Positions 44,942-55,047 of a stretch of 58,942 bases of DNA are shown here, in pieces. The position numbers were made by a program, and so were the translations under genes. The stretch is from Hallella bergensis DSM 17361 (lineage in GTDB: Bacteria > Bacteroidota > Bacteroidia > Bacteroidales > Bacteroidaceae): the NCBI RefSeq assembly GCF_000160535.1, contig NZ_GG704782.1, forward strand, positions 97,045 to 155,986. The letters run 5' to 3'. The notes under the pieces were generated by a model. It made no database searches and was not told where the DNA came from. It was given only the letters and a program-made list of their open reading frames with translations. Numbering within the stretch: the first letter of the stretch is position 1; the number at the start of each line of letters is the position of its first letter.

Positions 44942-45910
44942 TTAAAACCTTCCTGTGATGAAGGGAACGTATCTGCATATGATCCATGTCAATGCAGAAG
45001 CAAGCAAATAGACCACTGCAAAAGCAGCTAAAATGATGAAATAATTGTGGTTGTAGGCAAGTCCAATCGCTGTGAACAGTTTTTGAGTTATCAAGGGCAC
45101 TGCGCCGCTCAGGAAATAATAGACTATCGAATTTCTCCCCGTCCATTGTATGAGAGGCATAGAGGGCATATTTTTGGCGAGGCAGGTCAGAACCAATATG
45201 GATACGAGAACGTTGAGAAAGAATAGGGGATAGTGGCTGATGACAATGGGATTGATGAACAAATCGATGGATTGAGTATAGACCACCAGTTTGATGACCA
45301 CCATGACAAGCACGCCTAAAAGTATGTAGATTGGACGAGAAAGTATTTTAAAATGCGATTCATACCGATGGTAGGCATAGCCTAAGAACAGAAACAAAAT
45401 GGCTAAAAAGGCATTTTGGATTTGCCAAAAACTCATGTTTATTTTGTCGTGGAAGACCAAGAGTATTCCGCTCAGCGTGAAGGAGACCATGGCGACGGCT
45501 CCTATCTTTTCGCGACAAAGGTACAAGACGATGCTGAATAGGAGTTCCGCAGTGATGAGGGCGGCAATAAACCAGGAGGCTTGTCCTGTTATTATATGTG
45601 TGATGAGGTCGGGAAATACGAGTTGTTGGCCTCTAACCCATGTTTTTGTAATGGTTATGCCAATCGTGAATAGGAAGTAAGGCAGGAGAAGAGTTTGGCA
45701 GATCGATTTGATTTTATGTTTGATATCGAATCCGTTTGCCTTGAACATGAGGTAGCCTGAAAGAAAAAAGAAGACAACGAGCGCATCTGTCACATAGATG
45801 GAGTAGGGGATGATGTTTCGGCCGGACATATAGATTTCCGTGTGATCCCATAAGATGGCCATCATACAGATGCCTCTTAATAGGTCTATCCATCGTTTTC
45901 TCTCAGGCAT
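44942..45910 (-). CDS. Acyltransferase family 3 membrane protein
   Basis: The protein has 322 residues and about ten hydrophobic segments. The start at MPERKRWIDLLRGI is preferred: it opens the family's R-x-x-x-DLLRG pattern, and a frame to 46024 adds a non-hydrophobic leader inside the upstream gene. The family His is in LWDHTEIY. Such proteins acetylate or otherwise modify sugars of LPS, capsule or membrane glycans. The substrate is not inferable. The start overlaps the GT39-like gene by 8 bp, suggesting co-translation. Confidence 0.85.
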   Translation of the reverse strand: MPERKRWIDLLRGICMMAILWDHTEIYMSGRNIIPYSIYVTDALVVFFFLSGYLMFKANGFDIKHKIKSICQTLLLPYFLFTIGITITKTWVRGQQLVFPDLITHIITGQASWFIAALITAELLFSIVLYLCREKIGAVAMVSFTLSGILLVFHDKINMSFWQIQNAFLAILFLFLGYAYHRYESHFKILSRPIYILLGVLVMVVIKLVVYTQSIDLFINPIVISHYPLFFLNVLVSILVLTCLAKNMPSMPLIQWTGRNSIVYYFLSGAVPLITQKLFTAIGLAYNHNYFIILAAFAVVYLLASALTWIICRYVPFITGRF

Positions 45911-47126
45911 TGTCAGTGATTTTGATCTGTTTTTTATCGTGATATAGTGTGACGGCAAACGCCGTGTCCATGATAAAAAAGGGCATGAGGACGTTATGAA
46001 AACGGGCTTCACCGTGGCCGACAACGATAATCATTGCTGTCATAATCAAAATGAGAGCAAATGGGATGATAGCCCGCTGCCATGCTTTTTCCCTGATGAG
46101 GAACACACTTGCCATGACGAAGGAAAGTAGAAGAATATAGTAATAAATGAGATTGAGTAGCGTAAGAATCTGCACAGGCGTGCAATTTGGAAACTGATGG
46201 TATAGGGTTTTCATACTCAGTTCTTCGTAAAGGTAGTTTCTTTGCGATTTGTGACTGAGGAACGCGCATAGATTAACATTGTCCGACGCATAAGTATTGA
46301 TGAGTTTACGCGGCATCTGTGCTACATATTCTGAGGGATGATCCTTCAGCCATTCCAAGAATCGCTTTCTCCATATTTTATCCTTCTCTATGGCGTTGGC
46401 ATGTTGTATGATGGGCAGGGTGTCGTCGTCGGTGCTTTCTGTGTGGTCTACGCTGTATTGCAACAGCGCCATCCACCCTGTTTTGGCTTGATAGATGAAG
46501 TGACCGGTACGCATGTAACAGGTGCCTCCGATGATCAAAATCACGGCTGCATAGCCTGCGATGTTTCTCAGAATGGATTTTCGGTTAAATAGAAAAAGAG
46601 CCAACAGAAAGACAATTCCCATGGGTCTGAACCAGTTGGCGAGGGCTATTGCTGCACCTCCGGCTATCGGTTTTTTATGGCATACGGTGAGCCATATTCC
46701 TGAAAGCGCAAAGAAGAATGAGGGAATTTCGCTCAGCAGTGAGGTGGATTCGCCATAGTTGGCGGGGTAAACAACATATAAAATCAGGGTGATCAAGGCT
46801 GCTTTCCGATTCCATAGTTTCTTTGTAAGCTGATACACGAGCCATGCTGTCGCTCCTTTGAGCAGGCAGTAGAAAACAAGTAGGGGAGTAATGGAATTGA
46901 AAAGTTTCAGCGATAGCGCCACCAAATTGATGGCACCTATGTTCCATATAAATGGTAAATCGTTGAGTTGATGACTAATGGGATAGGGCTCGCCATGAAG
47001 AATACAATCTCTGGCCAGTGTGATGTAGCCGTTGCTGTCGGGGTAGGGGGTGTAGCCAAACACCAATAGCACAAGGAGTTGCAATAGGGTGAATGCAAGA
47101 ATTATCTGACGATGGCTATTTTGCAT
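45903..47126 (-). CDS. Polytopic GT39/ArnT-like glycosyltransferase
   Basis: The protein has 407 residues with about ten membrane helices. The start at MQNSHRQIILAF is preferred over a far upstream Met. The early loop GYTPYPDSNGYITLARD looks like the acidic catalytic loop (DSxxY) of GT39/GT83-type enzymes, which use polyprenyl-linked sugars outside the cytoplasmic membrane. The acceptor is unknown. It begins 25 bp inside the end of porZ and overlaps the acyltransferase gene, so the three may be coupled. Confidence 0.75.
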   Translation of the reverse strand: MQNSHRQIILAFTLLQLLVLLVFGYTPYPDSNGYITLARDCILHGEPYPISHQLNDLPFIWNIGAINLVALSLKLFNSITPLLVFYCLLKGATAWLVYQLTKKLWNRKAALITLILYVVYPANYGESTSLLSEIPSFFFALSGIWLTVCHKKPIAGGAAIALANWFRPMGIVFLLALFLFNRKSILRNIAGYAAVILIIGGTCYMRTGHFIYQAKTGWMALLQYSVDHTESTDDDTLPIIQHANAIEKDKIWRKRFLEWLKDHPSEYVAQMPRKLINTYASDNVNLCAFLSHKSQRNYLYEELSMKTLYHQFPNCTPVQILTLLNLIYYYILLLSFVMASVFLIREKAWQRAIIPFALILIMTAMIIVVGHGEARFHNVLMPFFIMDTAFAVTLYHDKKQIKITDNA

Positions 47127-49114
47127 ACGACTCCTTTTTCTCCTTCTTGATCGGCAACAACAACCATATATACTCCCGAGGCCACGGATCTGCCGCTGCG
47201 GTCGATTCCATACCACTTGAATTTTCCGCCCGAAGCGCGCCCCTCGCTGACCAAAGTGCCATTGGCGGTGACTATCTTTACATCCACGTTCTCATCAAGT
47301 CCGGTAATGGTGATGGGACCGGTGTAATCGGGTCTTACGGGGTTGGGATAGGCATAGACATTGTCTTTTATCATGCCCTGCGTAGCCGTTGTAGCGTTAC
47401 TCATATAGGAGCAAAGCCCTTTGTCGGTGCCGAAGAACACTTCTCCGGTGTTCTCGTTGATGGCAATGGATTCAATATTATTGGAAAACAACTGGCTGTT
47501 TTCTTCGGTGAAATGTTCAATTTGATGGATATTATCCGAGCTGATGAGGTAAACGCCGTTACCATTGGTACCAAACCATTTACGATTGGCTTGGTCTACA
47601 ACCATGCAATTGATGTCGATGCCCGAGAGAAGATAGTCTGCATAGTTTGTGCCGTCGTTTCGGGGAACTTTTACTTGTGTAAAAACGGGGTTTTCAGCAT
47701 CGATTTGTTCAGGTGAGAGATACATCGGACCTACGTTCGTACCGATCCAAATGTTATGGTCTTTATCTTCCGCGACACAGTTCACATAAGTTATATTCAA
47801 GGTTGTTCCATCGTCGTTGACAAAGTTAGTATATGTTTTTAGGGCGTCTGTGGAGGGCTGATAGCATACGGCTTGTGTGTAGTTGAAGAATTTGTTTGCA
47901 AACCATAGCAACCCCCTGCTGTCTATGATCGGAGTTTCCATACGCGACAATGAGTAACCGTCGCGAAGGAGTTCGGGTTTGTGATGATTGGTCCACTTGT
48001 TGTCTTTGCCGTATTTCAGTATGGAGGTTGTGGCACTCATGCTGTTGAGTACCCATAGATTGGCATCGGAATCAAACTTGATTCCTTGAACGATATTATA
48101 GTCTTTGCTGTCGGCACTTACTGTTGCCGCGCCTTGCAAAGGACTGTTTTCGGGGGTGTATTCCTTGACAAACTTACCATGATTAAACTCGTATAGTCCT
48201 GTTCTGCCTGAAGCAAACACGCGTTGTGGATGAGTAGGGTCTATGTCAACCGAGTTTAAATCAACGAAATCGTGACCGGTTTTCTGTTTCAAGTCATCGT
48301 CATAGATTTGCCAATTTCCATTGTTTAATACCTGAACACATGCCGGACGAAGCAAATCATTAGCAGCCAAATAGCCCCCACCAACGGTATATAATGCTCC
48401 CTGATGCATACGAATGAAGCCGAAATTGTTGTATTTCGGACCGCCGGGATTGAGTGTTTTCACCAATGCCAGATTGTTGGGATCCATGGTTTTGGGTCGG
48501 GGAGTGAAGTTTCCCACACGTGTCCATTTGGCCTTGTCGAGCAGATTGTCGGTCAGCAGCCCCCGGTAGAGTCCGTGGGTCGAACTTGCCGCGTAAAGGT
48601 ATGGACCCTCGGTGTAGCTATAGTCGACCTTGAATCCTAATTGATAGGTATCGCTGATTTCGGCGTTGGCTACATGGAGCTTAACGATTCCGAATCCGGT
48701 GGATAGATAAGCATATTGGCCTGATATATCGATGCTGTAGACGGTCTTGTCCAAAGTCATTGATTTGTTCAGATAGTCGGCCATGTTGAGCACATTGCTA
48801 TTTTGCTCCAAGAGGTCTATGTTATGGTTTTCATAGACGATGACTAACCGTTTGGCTGCTTTGCACCAGGCGATATGAGCAATGCCGCAATCGTTGAGCA
48901 CAGTGGTCTTGTCGTAGATTTGCAGGCTGTGATCGTTCTTGTTGTAGGCGTAAAGTCCATTGGACGCCAGCACGTAGAGCATGTTTCCATTGGCTTCTTC
49001 AATCTCTGTAGGCTCGTCATAGCTTAGATAGGATTTCCATTTTCCGGTTTGGGAATTGGCATAACCCACTGCAACAAGCAGGAATATCGTGGTCAATATA
49101 ATGGTCTTCTTCAT
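47102..49114 (-). CDS. porZ: PorZ-like type IX secretion beta-propeller protein
   Basis: The protein has 670 residues with a signal peptide (MKKTIILTTIFLLVAVGYAN). Two propeller-like domains follow: the first begins WKSYLSYDEPTEIEEANGNM and continues with NIDLLEQ. A type IX secretion C-terminal domain closes it (YAYPNPVRPDYTGPITITGL to the end). This fits PorZ, a surface component of the T9SS attachment complex that handles anionic LPS delivery in Porphyromonas. Presence of PorZ implies a T9SS in this organism. Other T9SS genes are not in the window. Confidence 0.85.
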   Translation of the reverse strand: MKKTIILTTIFLLVAVGYANSQTGKWKSYLSYDEPTEIEEANGNMLYVLASNGLYAYNKNDHSLQIYDKTTVLNDCGIAHIAWCKAAKRLVIVYENHNIDLLEQNSNVLNMADYLNKSMTLDKTVYSIDISGQYAYLSTGFGIVKLHVANAEISDTYQLGFKVDYSYTEGPYLYAASSTHGLYRGLLTDNLLDKAKWTRVGNFTPRPKTMDPNNLALVKTLNPGGPKYNNFGFIRMHQGALYTVGGGYLAANDLLRPACVQVLNNGNWQIYDDDLKQKTGHDFVDLNSVDIDPTHPQRVFASGRTGLYEFNHGKFVKEYTPENSPLQGAATVSADSKDYNIVQGIKFDSDANLWVLNSMSATTSILKYGKDNKWTNHHKPELLRDGYSLSRMETPIIDSRGLLWFANKFFNYTQAVCYQPSTDALKTYTNFVNDDGTTLNITYVNCVAEDKDHNIWIGTNVGPMYLSPEQIDAENPVFTQVKVPRNDGTNYADYLLSGIDINCMVVDQANRKWFGTNGNGVYLISSDNIHQIEHFTEENSQLFSNNIESIAINENTGEVFFGTDKGLCSYMSNATTATQGMIKDNVYAYPNPVRPDYTGPITITGLDENVDVKIVTANGTLVSEGRASGGKFKWYGIDRSGRSVASGVYMVVVADQEGEKGVVCKIAIVR

Positions 49115-49291
49115 ATTAGTATAATCTTAAAAAGTAGTAATTTATTGTATTTAAGAGCTTTAAAAATCGCATATTCAGCAAATGTGCAGACTTTTTTTGT
49201 TGCTTTTAGCCCTTCGATAGTTACTTTTTCGGTCGTTGTGAAGGTTTTTTGATAATCTGAATTTTTGTTCTATTTATCGGATTTTATTTCG

Positions 49292-49299
49292 TATTTTTG
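49292..49299 (+). promoter_or_regulatory. Probable -7 box of the GT2-GT8 pair
   Basis: TATTTTTG matches TAnnTTTG, about 24 bp before the GT2 start codon. A TTTG about 24 bp upstream is too distant for the usual spacing. Confidence 0.5.
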
Positions 49300-49323
49300 C
49301 AGTCAGGTAATTAAACTACGATA

Positions 49324-50349
49324 ATGAACACACGCAAGATTTTGTCTGTTATCATTCCCACCTACAACATGGAATGCTATTTGGAGCACACGCTGTCATC
49401 GCTTTTGGTTGACAAGCACCTTGACAGATTAGAGGTGATCGTTGTGAATGACGGTAGCACGGATGATTCTTTGGCCATAGCTCGCCGCTTTCACGATCGA
49501 TATCCTGATGTGTTTGTGGTGATAGACAAACCCAATGGTCATTATGGCTCGTGTGTGAATGCGGGACTGAAAGTGGCAGTAGGTAAATATGTTAAGGTGC
49601 TCGATGCTGACGACAGTTTTGATACCAATAACCTGAGCAGTATGTTGGATCTGCTGAACACATTAGAAGTGGATTTGCTGATAACCCAGTTCGTCACGAT
49701 ATCACCCGAAGGTGAACGGGGCACACCGCGGAATTTGCATCTTCCAGCCAACAGGATACTTGATATCAAGGATGTGTATCAAACCATGGGCAGGAAGGGA
49801 ACATGGATGCACGAGTTGACTTATCGTCGCTCCATATTCAACGAAATAGACTACCAGCAGAGTGAGGGCATACTCTATTCGGACATTCAGTGGGGTATGG
49901 TGCCGATGTGTCGGGTGCGCAAATTATATTACTTAGACAAGACAGTGTATCTTTATCTCATGGGACGCACGGGGCAAAGCATGGAGACGAAGATACACAA
50001 GCAGCATCTGGCCGATGAATATCATGTTTTGTTTGAAGTAGTAAAAGCGTATGGTCAAGTAGATTTCTGCTGTGCACAGACCCGAAAATTGCTCTATAAT
50101 AAATTGTATAAGAGACTTGGCTGGTCGTACAGGGAATGTATGATAACATACGATGATCGCCATGCCAAGCCCTTATTGGAGTTTGACAACAACCTGCGCA
50201 ACGCCAACCCTGAACTTTATGGCCGATTGAACAGAAAGTTGTTGAGTGTGCCGTTCATCCCCGTGCCGTTTATCAAACTGTGGCGAGATAACCCCGATGG
50301 ATGGTTATTGCGCATGGCTTTGTCGGTTTACAAGATGCTACATCATTAG
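49324..50349 (+). CDS. Glycosyltransferase family 2
   Basis: The protein has 341 residues with a GT-A fold. VIIPTYNMECYLEHTLSSLL at about 9-28 and VVNDGSTDDSLAIA bind the nucleotide. The metal-binding motif is KVLDADDSFDTNN. It adds sugars to LPS or polysaccharide in the cytoplasm. Downstream by 11 bp is the GT8 gene. The specific sugar is unknown. Confidence 0.92.
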   Translation: MNTRKILSVIIPTYNMECYLEHTLSSLLVDKHLDRLEVIVVNDGSTDDSLAIARRFHDRYPDVFVVIDKPNGHYGSCVNAGLKVAVGKYVKVLDADDSFDTNNLSSMLDLLNTLEVDLLITQFVTISPEGERGTPRNLHLPANRILDIKDVYQTMGRKGTWMHELTYRRSIFNEIDYQQSEGILYSDIQWGMVPMCRVRKLYYLDKTVYLYLMGRTGQSMETKIHKQHLADEYHVLFEVVKAYGQVDFCCAQTRKLLYNKLYKRLGWSYRECMITYDDRHAKPLLEFDNNLRNANPELYGRLNRKLLSVPFIPVPFIKLWRDNPDGWLLRMALSVYKMLHH

Positions 50350-50360
50350 ATTCATATATC

Positions 50361-51278
50361 ATGGATATCGTATTCAATATAGATGACAACTATTTAATGC
50401 AGTGCTGCACGACCATGGTGTCGATTCTGCACAACAACAAGGACGGGCAAATCAGCTTTCATGTTATCAGCAATGGGTTGACGAATGAGAGCCGGTTGAA
50501 AATCGAGCAAGTGGCAGAAGCCTACCATCAGCAGGTGTTCTTCTATGTTGTGAACCCCGAAGCGATGTCGGACTATGAGATTTTCGATAAGCAAGGACAT
50601 ATCTCGATGGCCACTTACCTGCGGCTTTTTGTGGCCGATATCTTACCCGAACGGCTTCACAAGATCATCTATATGGACTGCGATCTCATTGTTAACGGGA
50701 GTCTTGACGGACTGTGGAACACGGATGTCGAGGGCTATGCATTGGCAGCGGTGGAGGATATGTGGAGTGGGAAGGCCGATAACTATGTTCGTTTGGGTTA
50801 CGATGCAGCCGATACCTATTTCAATGCCGGGGTGTTGGTGGTGAATTTGGACTATTGGCGTGAGCACAACGTCAGTCAACAGGCAGCCCAATATGTAGCA
50901 CTACACGCCGGACAACTCAAATTCAACGATCAGGATGTGCTGAACGGGTTGTTCCATGACAGTAAATTGCTGTTGCCATTCCGATGGAATGTGCAGGACG
51001 GATTGCTGAGAAAGAGACGTAAAATAAGGCCGGAGGTGATGCCGAAACTGGATCAAGAGCTTGAAAATCCAGTGATCATTCATTTCACCGGACACCGGAA
51101 GCCGTGGAATTTCAGCTGTCTGAATCCCTACAAGAATTTATTTTTCAAGTATGTTGATATGACGGAGTGGAGAGGTTTTCGACCCATAGTTCCACTGTCG
51201 TGGAAGTTGAAGACGGGCTTAGACAGCATTCTCTATGCGCTGAAACTCAAGCCCCGAAAGTATCGCAACATCATTTGA
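50361..51278 (+). CDS. Glycosyltransferase family 8
   Basis: The protein has 305 residues from MDIVFNIDDNYLMQC; an earlier Met inside the GT2 end is rejected. The DXD-type metal motif is IIYMDCDLIVNGSLDGLW. The C-terminal HFTGHRKPW is typical of family 8 lipopolysaccharide glucosyl/galactosyl-transferases. It forms a pair with the GT2 gene. Its stop overlaps the convergent GT10 gene by 8 bp. Confidence 0.92.
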   Translation: MDIVFNIDDNYLMQCCTTMVSILHNNKDGQISFHVISNGLTNESRLKIEQVAEAYHQQVFFYVVNPEAMSDYEIFDKQGHISMATYLRLFVADILPERLHKIIYMDCDLIVNGSLDGLWNTDVEGYALAAVEDMWSGKADNYVRLGYDAADTYFNAGVLVVNLDYWREHNVSQQAAQYVALHAGQLKFNDQDVLNGLFHDSKLLLPFRWNVQDGLLRKRRKIRPEVMPKLDQELENPVIIHFTGHRKPWNFSCLNPYKNLFFKYVDMTEWRGFRPIVPLSWKLKTGLDSILYALKLKPRKYRNII

Positions 51279-52287
51279 GTTGCTCTCGGTACCTACATCC
51301 CTTGAACTTATAATAATTGCGCCCTACGGTGTACAGCCACAAATTGTGAAGACTAAAGAAGTGTGCGGCCGGCTGCAAGGTTACTGGCTGTTTGCAAGCC
51401 TTTGCATCCAGTCGGTTACAAGCATCTGCAATTTGCTGAAAGAGGTTGTATTTCGTCATCGACAACTGCTTACACTGGTTCAGAATCGCTTGTTTTTTCT
51501 CATATTCTTGACTTCTAACAACACGATCTATCGTTCTGAACGATTCCTCAACATTCCGTATGTCTATACACGTCATGGCCTCCTGCGGATAATAGTCGGC
51601 TATGTTCCGGCATCCATGGTATATGGGATAGGCTCCGGCCAAGTAGCAATCAAATAGTTTTTCGGTGAAATAGTAATCGGTAGTAGAGTTCTCAATGACG
51701 ATGTGATATTTGTAAGGTGCCAGCACATTCCACTTATCCTTGAACTCACGATAGCCTCGCCCGAAAATGTCCACGCTGTCGCCATACTGCCGCTTGAGCA
51801 TCCGAATGAACCGCAAACGGTCTACATGCCCTTGGGAGAAGGCCTTGTCACTGGATATAACCGACATGAGTTTCGTCTTATCCGGTGTTGCACGCTTCAC
51901 GTCCTCATAGTTCATGGTGAATCGATTGTCGCTGTTTTGACTGAAATCCACGCCTACATACCATGGCAGTAGTGGCGGAGTATAGACCACATTGGCTCCC
52001 TTGATCTCAGGTTGACAGGCGCAAACCAGTCCAAACTGACTGCAATAGCCTTTTGGATATTCAAGAATGGAGTGTGGTTCCCCAGTCATCAGGATGGTGT
52101 TTTGCGGAGCAACCCGGAACTCAGTAGGCACTCGGAGGCCTTTCCCAACGACCACAACGAAGTCGACTTCGGCATCAGTCTCATTGATAAGAAACTGATA
52201 TTCGCCGTCAGGAGTATGGTCCACCCCTCCCGGCATCTGCCTAAAACTGATTACAGGATCGCGTGTAACAATAAGCACTCGTTTCAT
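51271..52287 (-). CDS. Glycosyltransferase family 10 (fucosyltransferase-like)
   Basis: The protein has 338 residues. The GT10 signature is visible at about 195-230: HIVIENSTTDYYFTEKLFDC followed by YLAGAYPIYHG. Family members transfer fucose from GDP-fucose, often to make Lewis-like antigens in Bacteroidota. This is the clearest possible source of host-like glycan in the window, but the acceptor and the sugar are unproven. It follows the Gtf3-like gene with a 4-bp overlap. Confidence 0.88.
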   Translation of the reverse strand: MKRVLIVTRDPVISFRQMPGGVDHTPDGEYQFLINETDAEVDFVVVVGKGLRVPTEFRVAPQNTILMTGEPHSILEYPKGYCSQFGLVCACQPEIKGANVVYTPPLLPWYVGVDFSQNSDNRFTMNYEDVKRATPDKTKLMSVISSDKAFSQGHVDRLRFIRMLKRQYGDSVDIFGRGYREFKDKWNVLAPYKYHIVIENSTTDYYFTEKLFDCYLAGAYPIYHGCRNIADYYPQEAMTCIDIRNVEESFRTIDRVVRSQEYEKKQAILNQCKQLSMTKYNLFQQIADACNRLDAKACKQPVTLQPAAHFFSLHNLWLYTVGRNYYKFKGCRYREQLK

Positions 52288-53300
52288 TCCGCATGTTCTT
52301 TAAAATACTCTTGTGCAGCGTCGAGTCCCCGTTTGATGTGCGAGCCGGTGGCTAACTTCTGCCCGATGGTGTAGGCATTGGCTCTCATGGCTTGGTATTG
52401 CTCAGGTGTCAGCTGCTCCAAATGGCTATCAATTTCAGCCAAACTGTCTACGGTCAGTCCCAGCCCATTCTTCCGGATAAACGGAGCCATGGCCGATTTG
52501 CTCCACACAATCACGGGAATACCGGCCCTAAGATAGAACGAAGTCTTGTGTGGATTGTTGATTTTAAGATATTCTCCCCAGGCTCCGTTACACTCATCGA
52601 CCGATGCCCCGTCCCAAACGAGTCCGAAATCAGCATCCACTCGTTCAATGAACTCATCACTGTCGATGAATCCATGATAGGTAAGTTTCTGGCAATTATT
52701 CTTTTTCGGTTCGAATCCCTTACCATAGAGGTCGAGTGTCCAGTGCTTGATGGCCGTATCTAAATGATACAGAAACTCATTGCGCCATACGCCGAGGTTT
52801 CCTGCATAGACTATGCGCCAGGGATCATGAGGCTGTGCATTTGGCTGTCTGACGGGTTTGGCGGAGAGATAATCGAAAATACCGAGATGATGAACTCCTC
52901 CTTGGAAGCCGTGTTGCTGTAGGTATTCGGTCATCGTCGGGTTGTGTGCGATAAGGAAATCAGTCTTGGAAAACAGTCGATTTTCCTGTTCGGGCGTAAG
53001 CTTATGCCGCCTAAAGGCTCCCAGATCGTGGATAACCGTCACCACTTTGGCACCCTTGAGATGTGCCAAAGTGCATGCCATCTTATAGAATTTCTTCATG
53101 GGATATTGCAGGAAAAGTACATCGTCGCGTTTCAAGGTAGTGAGAATATTCACCATGGCCAACAGTTTCGTTAGGAAACGACCTATCCCCCCATTCCCAC
53201 ATTGCACCTTGGAGAGGTTGACATACCCGAGTTGTTCGACCACCGTATCAATGTCTTTCTTAGCCTTGTTGATGGTGGCAATCTTGATGTAGTAGTTCAT
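52284..53300 (-). CDS. Glycosyltransferase, Gtf3/galactofuranosyl-like, GT-B fold
   Basis: The protein has 338 residues. It has two Rossmann-like halves: GNGGIGRFLTKLLAMVNIL early and RIVYAGNLGVWRNEFLYHL, then IPVIVWSKSAMAPFIRKNGL, later. The pattern resembles Gtf3-type and beta-1,6-galactofuranosyl-transferases. Sugar and acceptor are unknown. It ends 4 bp inside the GT10 start and begins 6 bp after the kinase-like gene, in the LPS operon. Confidence 0.8.
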   Translation of the reverse strand: MNYYIKIATINKAKKDIDTVVEQLGYVNLSKVQCGNGGIGRFLTKLLAMVNILTTLKRDDVLFLQYPMKKFYKMACTLAHLKGAKVVTVIHDLGAFRRHKLTPEQENRLFSKTDFLIAHNPTMTEYLQQHGFQGGVHHLGIFDYLSAKPVRQPNAQPHDPWRIVYAGNLGVWRNEFLYHLDTAIKHWTLDLYGKGFEPKKNNCQKLTYHGFIDSDEFIERVDADFGLVWDGASVDECNGAWGEYLKINNPHKTSFYLRAGIPVIVWSKSAMAPFIRKNGLGLTVDSLAEIDSHLEQLTPEQYQAMRANAYTIGQKLATGSHIKRGLDAAQEYFKEHAE

Positions 53301-53306
53301 ATATCC

Positions 53307-54074
53307 TTAGATTTTGTGTTTGAATATCGCTGTGAAGTTCTTCCTGCGTATCCATCGATTATCATGTTTTTCCTTGATACGAATAGCCTTGAGCACATCT
53401 TGACGACTCCACCCACGTTGTTGGGCATAGATGTCGAGCATGGCTCGATAGACCGGCGAGAGCCACCAGAACAGCGTGAGGTTGTGCATGCACTTGATGA
53501 GTGGTACCTCACCATCGTAAAAGGTCATGCGGTTGATATCGATCAGGGTGAATTGGTAGTCACCACGCTCGCTGACCTCATAGAGCACATTGGTCGGATT
53601 GAGGTCTCGGTGGAGTATGCCATGCGTGTGAAGCGAGGCGACAAAGGTGGCATAGGCATGTAACAACGATTCGTTATAAGGCTCCCTGTCTATGAGTTGC
53701 GATTTGATGTCGCGGGCCTTCGTGTAACAGCATACGTAGTACAGGTCAGAAAGAAGCCCGTTCTTGCGTTCCTCGATATAGGCAATGGGTTCCGGAGTCT
53801 GAAAACCCCTTTGCAGAATCTGTTCTGCATGTCTGTAACTTCTTATGGCCTTGTTGTCCCTGAAAAATGAATAGATCACCCTTTTCAAGACATTCATCCT
53901 GCCAAACCGTTTCACAACCAGGTGGGTATTGTCTGTAAAAAACTCCCGGATGGTGTTTCTTCCCTGGTAGACAACAGTGCCCTGCTCGTCGAAAACAGAA
54001 GGAAAGCTTTCGATGAACGGGCGGAGTGGTTCGTATTTTGGGTTAATGATAAGTTTCATGTCGCAGGGAGTCAT
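53307..54074 (-). CDS. Lipopolysaccharide kinase (InaA/WaaP-like)
   Basis: The protein has 255 residues with a protein-kinase-like fold: the invariant Lys near VVKRFG, the catalytic loop HGILHRDLNPTNVLY and a DFG-like DIN in LIDINRM. LPS kinases phosphorylate core heptose or Kdo. It lies between glycosyltransferase and lipid A acyltransferase genes. Its ATG overlaps the acyltransferase stop by one base, indicating translational coupling. A second Met five codons on is also possible. Confidence 0.85.
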   Translation of the reverse strand: MTPCDMKLIINPKYEPLRPFIESFPSVFDEQGTVVYQGRNTIREFFTDNTHLVVKRFGRMNVLKRVIYSFFRDNKAIRSYRHAEQILQRGFQTPEPIAYIEERKNGLLSDLYYVCCYTKARDIKSQLIDREPYNESLLHAYATFVASLHTHGILHRDLNPTNVLYEVSERGDYQFTLIDINRMTFYDGEVPLIKCMHNLTLFWWLSPVYRAMLDIYAQQRGWSRQDVLKAIRIKEKHDNRWIRRKNFTAIFKHKI

Positions 54075-55006
54075 TAGGTGTCTGAGCGTGGAACAACCTT
54101 TCCGCGCACAATCTCAAACTTTCTATCAAATTCCTCCCGTGTCCGTTTCCAGCGGTTGTGGGTCCACAGGTAGGGCACGGGATTCTTGCGGATAGATTCC
54201 TCGAGCATTTGGAAAAAGCGCCGCGTGATTTCAAATTCCGACAGACTGTTGGGGTCGTCAGTGATGAGCCGATAAGTCACTTGATAGTATCCGCGCTTGG
54301 GTCGCGACATATCCACGTAGTAAACCACGTTGTTCATCTTGCGCATAATGCGTTCACCACCGGTAAACACGGGCGTATCTCGGTTTAGGAATGGTAACCA
54401 GCAATGTATGTTCTGCCATTTGGGAGCCTGGTCTGCGATATATCCGCTGAGGCTCATTGTCCCCTCACGTTTCCATGCCAGCAGTTGTCGGAGAATATTT
54501 TTCTTCGGAACGGGCACTCCCGTTGGGGGGTATGTGCGCAGCCGGAGGAAGATATTGTCGAATGCCTTGTTGTGCAAAGGATCGTAGACAAGGCATATAC
54601 GCCTGTTCTGCTGCATGTCGTAGCCTACACGTGAAAGCCATTCCCAATTACAGTAGTGACCCAGAATGCCTGCCGTGTTGCGTCCTTGCCTGAACCATTC
54701 CTCGTGTTCGGCCGAATTAGTGATGATGAGCCGCTTCCTGAGTTCCTTGTCCGAGATGCTCAATAGCTTGATGGCTTCGAAGAAGTAGTCACAGAACCAA
54801 TGATAAAATCCTCGTTCAATTTCCTTGATTTCCGTTTCACTTTTCTCTGGAAAAGATGAGGTCAGGTTGCTCCTCACTATTTTCCGCCGGTAGCCTATCA
54901 GTCTGTAGAGAATGAGATATTCAAAGTCTGACAGCGCATAGAGCACCCGGAAGGGGAGTAAAGAAAGAGCATAGAAAATGTAATAAACGATTTTTGTCAT
55001 GGTCAT
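54074..55006 (-). CDS. Lipid A biosynthesis acyltransferase (LpxL/HtrB-like)
   Basis: The protein has 310 residues with one N-terminal membrane helix. The acyltransferase HX4E is in GHYCNWEW, and GYIADQAPK lies in the expected acceptor region. These enzymes add secondary acyl chains to lipid A using acyl-ACP at the inner membrane. It sits just downstream of an MsbA-like exporter and upstream of an LPS kinase, the right place for lipid A finishing. Confidence 0.88.
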   Translation of the reverse strand: MTMTKIVYYIFYALSLLPFRVLYALSDFEYLILYRLIGYRRKIVRSNLTSSFPEKSETEIKEIERGFYHWFCDYFFEAIKLLSISDKELRKRLIITNSAEHEEWFRQGRNTAGILGHYCNWEWLSRVGYDMQQNRRICLVYDPLHNKAFDNIFLRLRTYPPTGVPVPKKNILRQLLAWKREGTMSLSGYIADQAPKWQNIHCWLPFLNRDTPVFTGGERIMRKMNNVVYYVDMSRPKRGYYQVTYRLITDDPNSLSEFEITRRFFQMLEESIRKNPVPYLWTHNRWKRTREEFDRKFEIVRGKVVPRSDT

Positions 55007-55047
55007 TTGATTGAGATGAGCGCAAGATGAAGCGCTGGGTTCCGTGT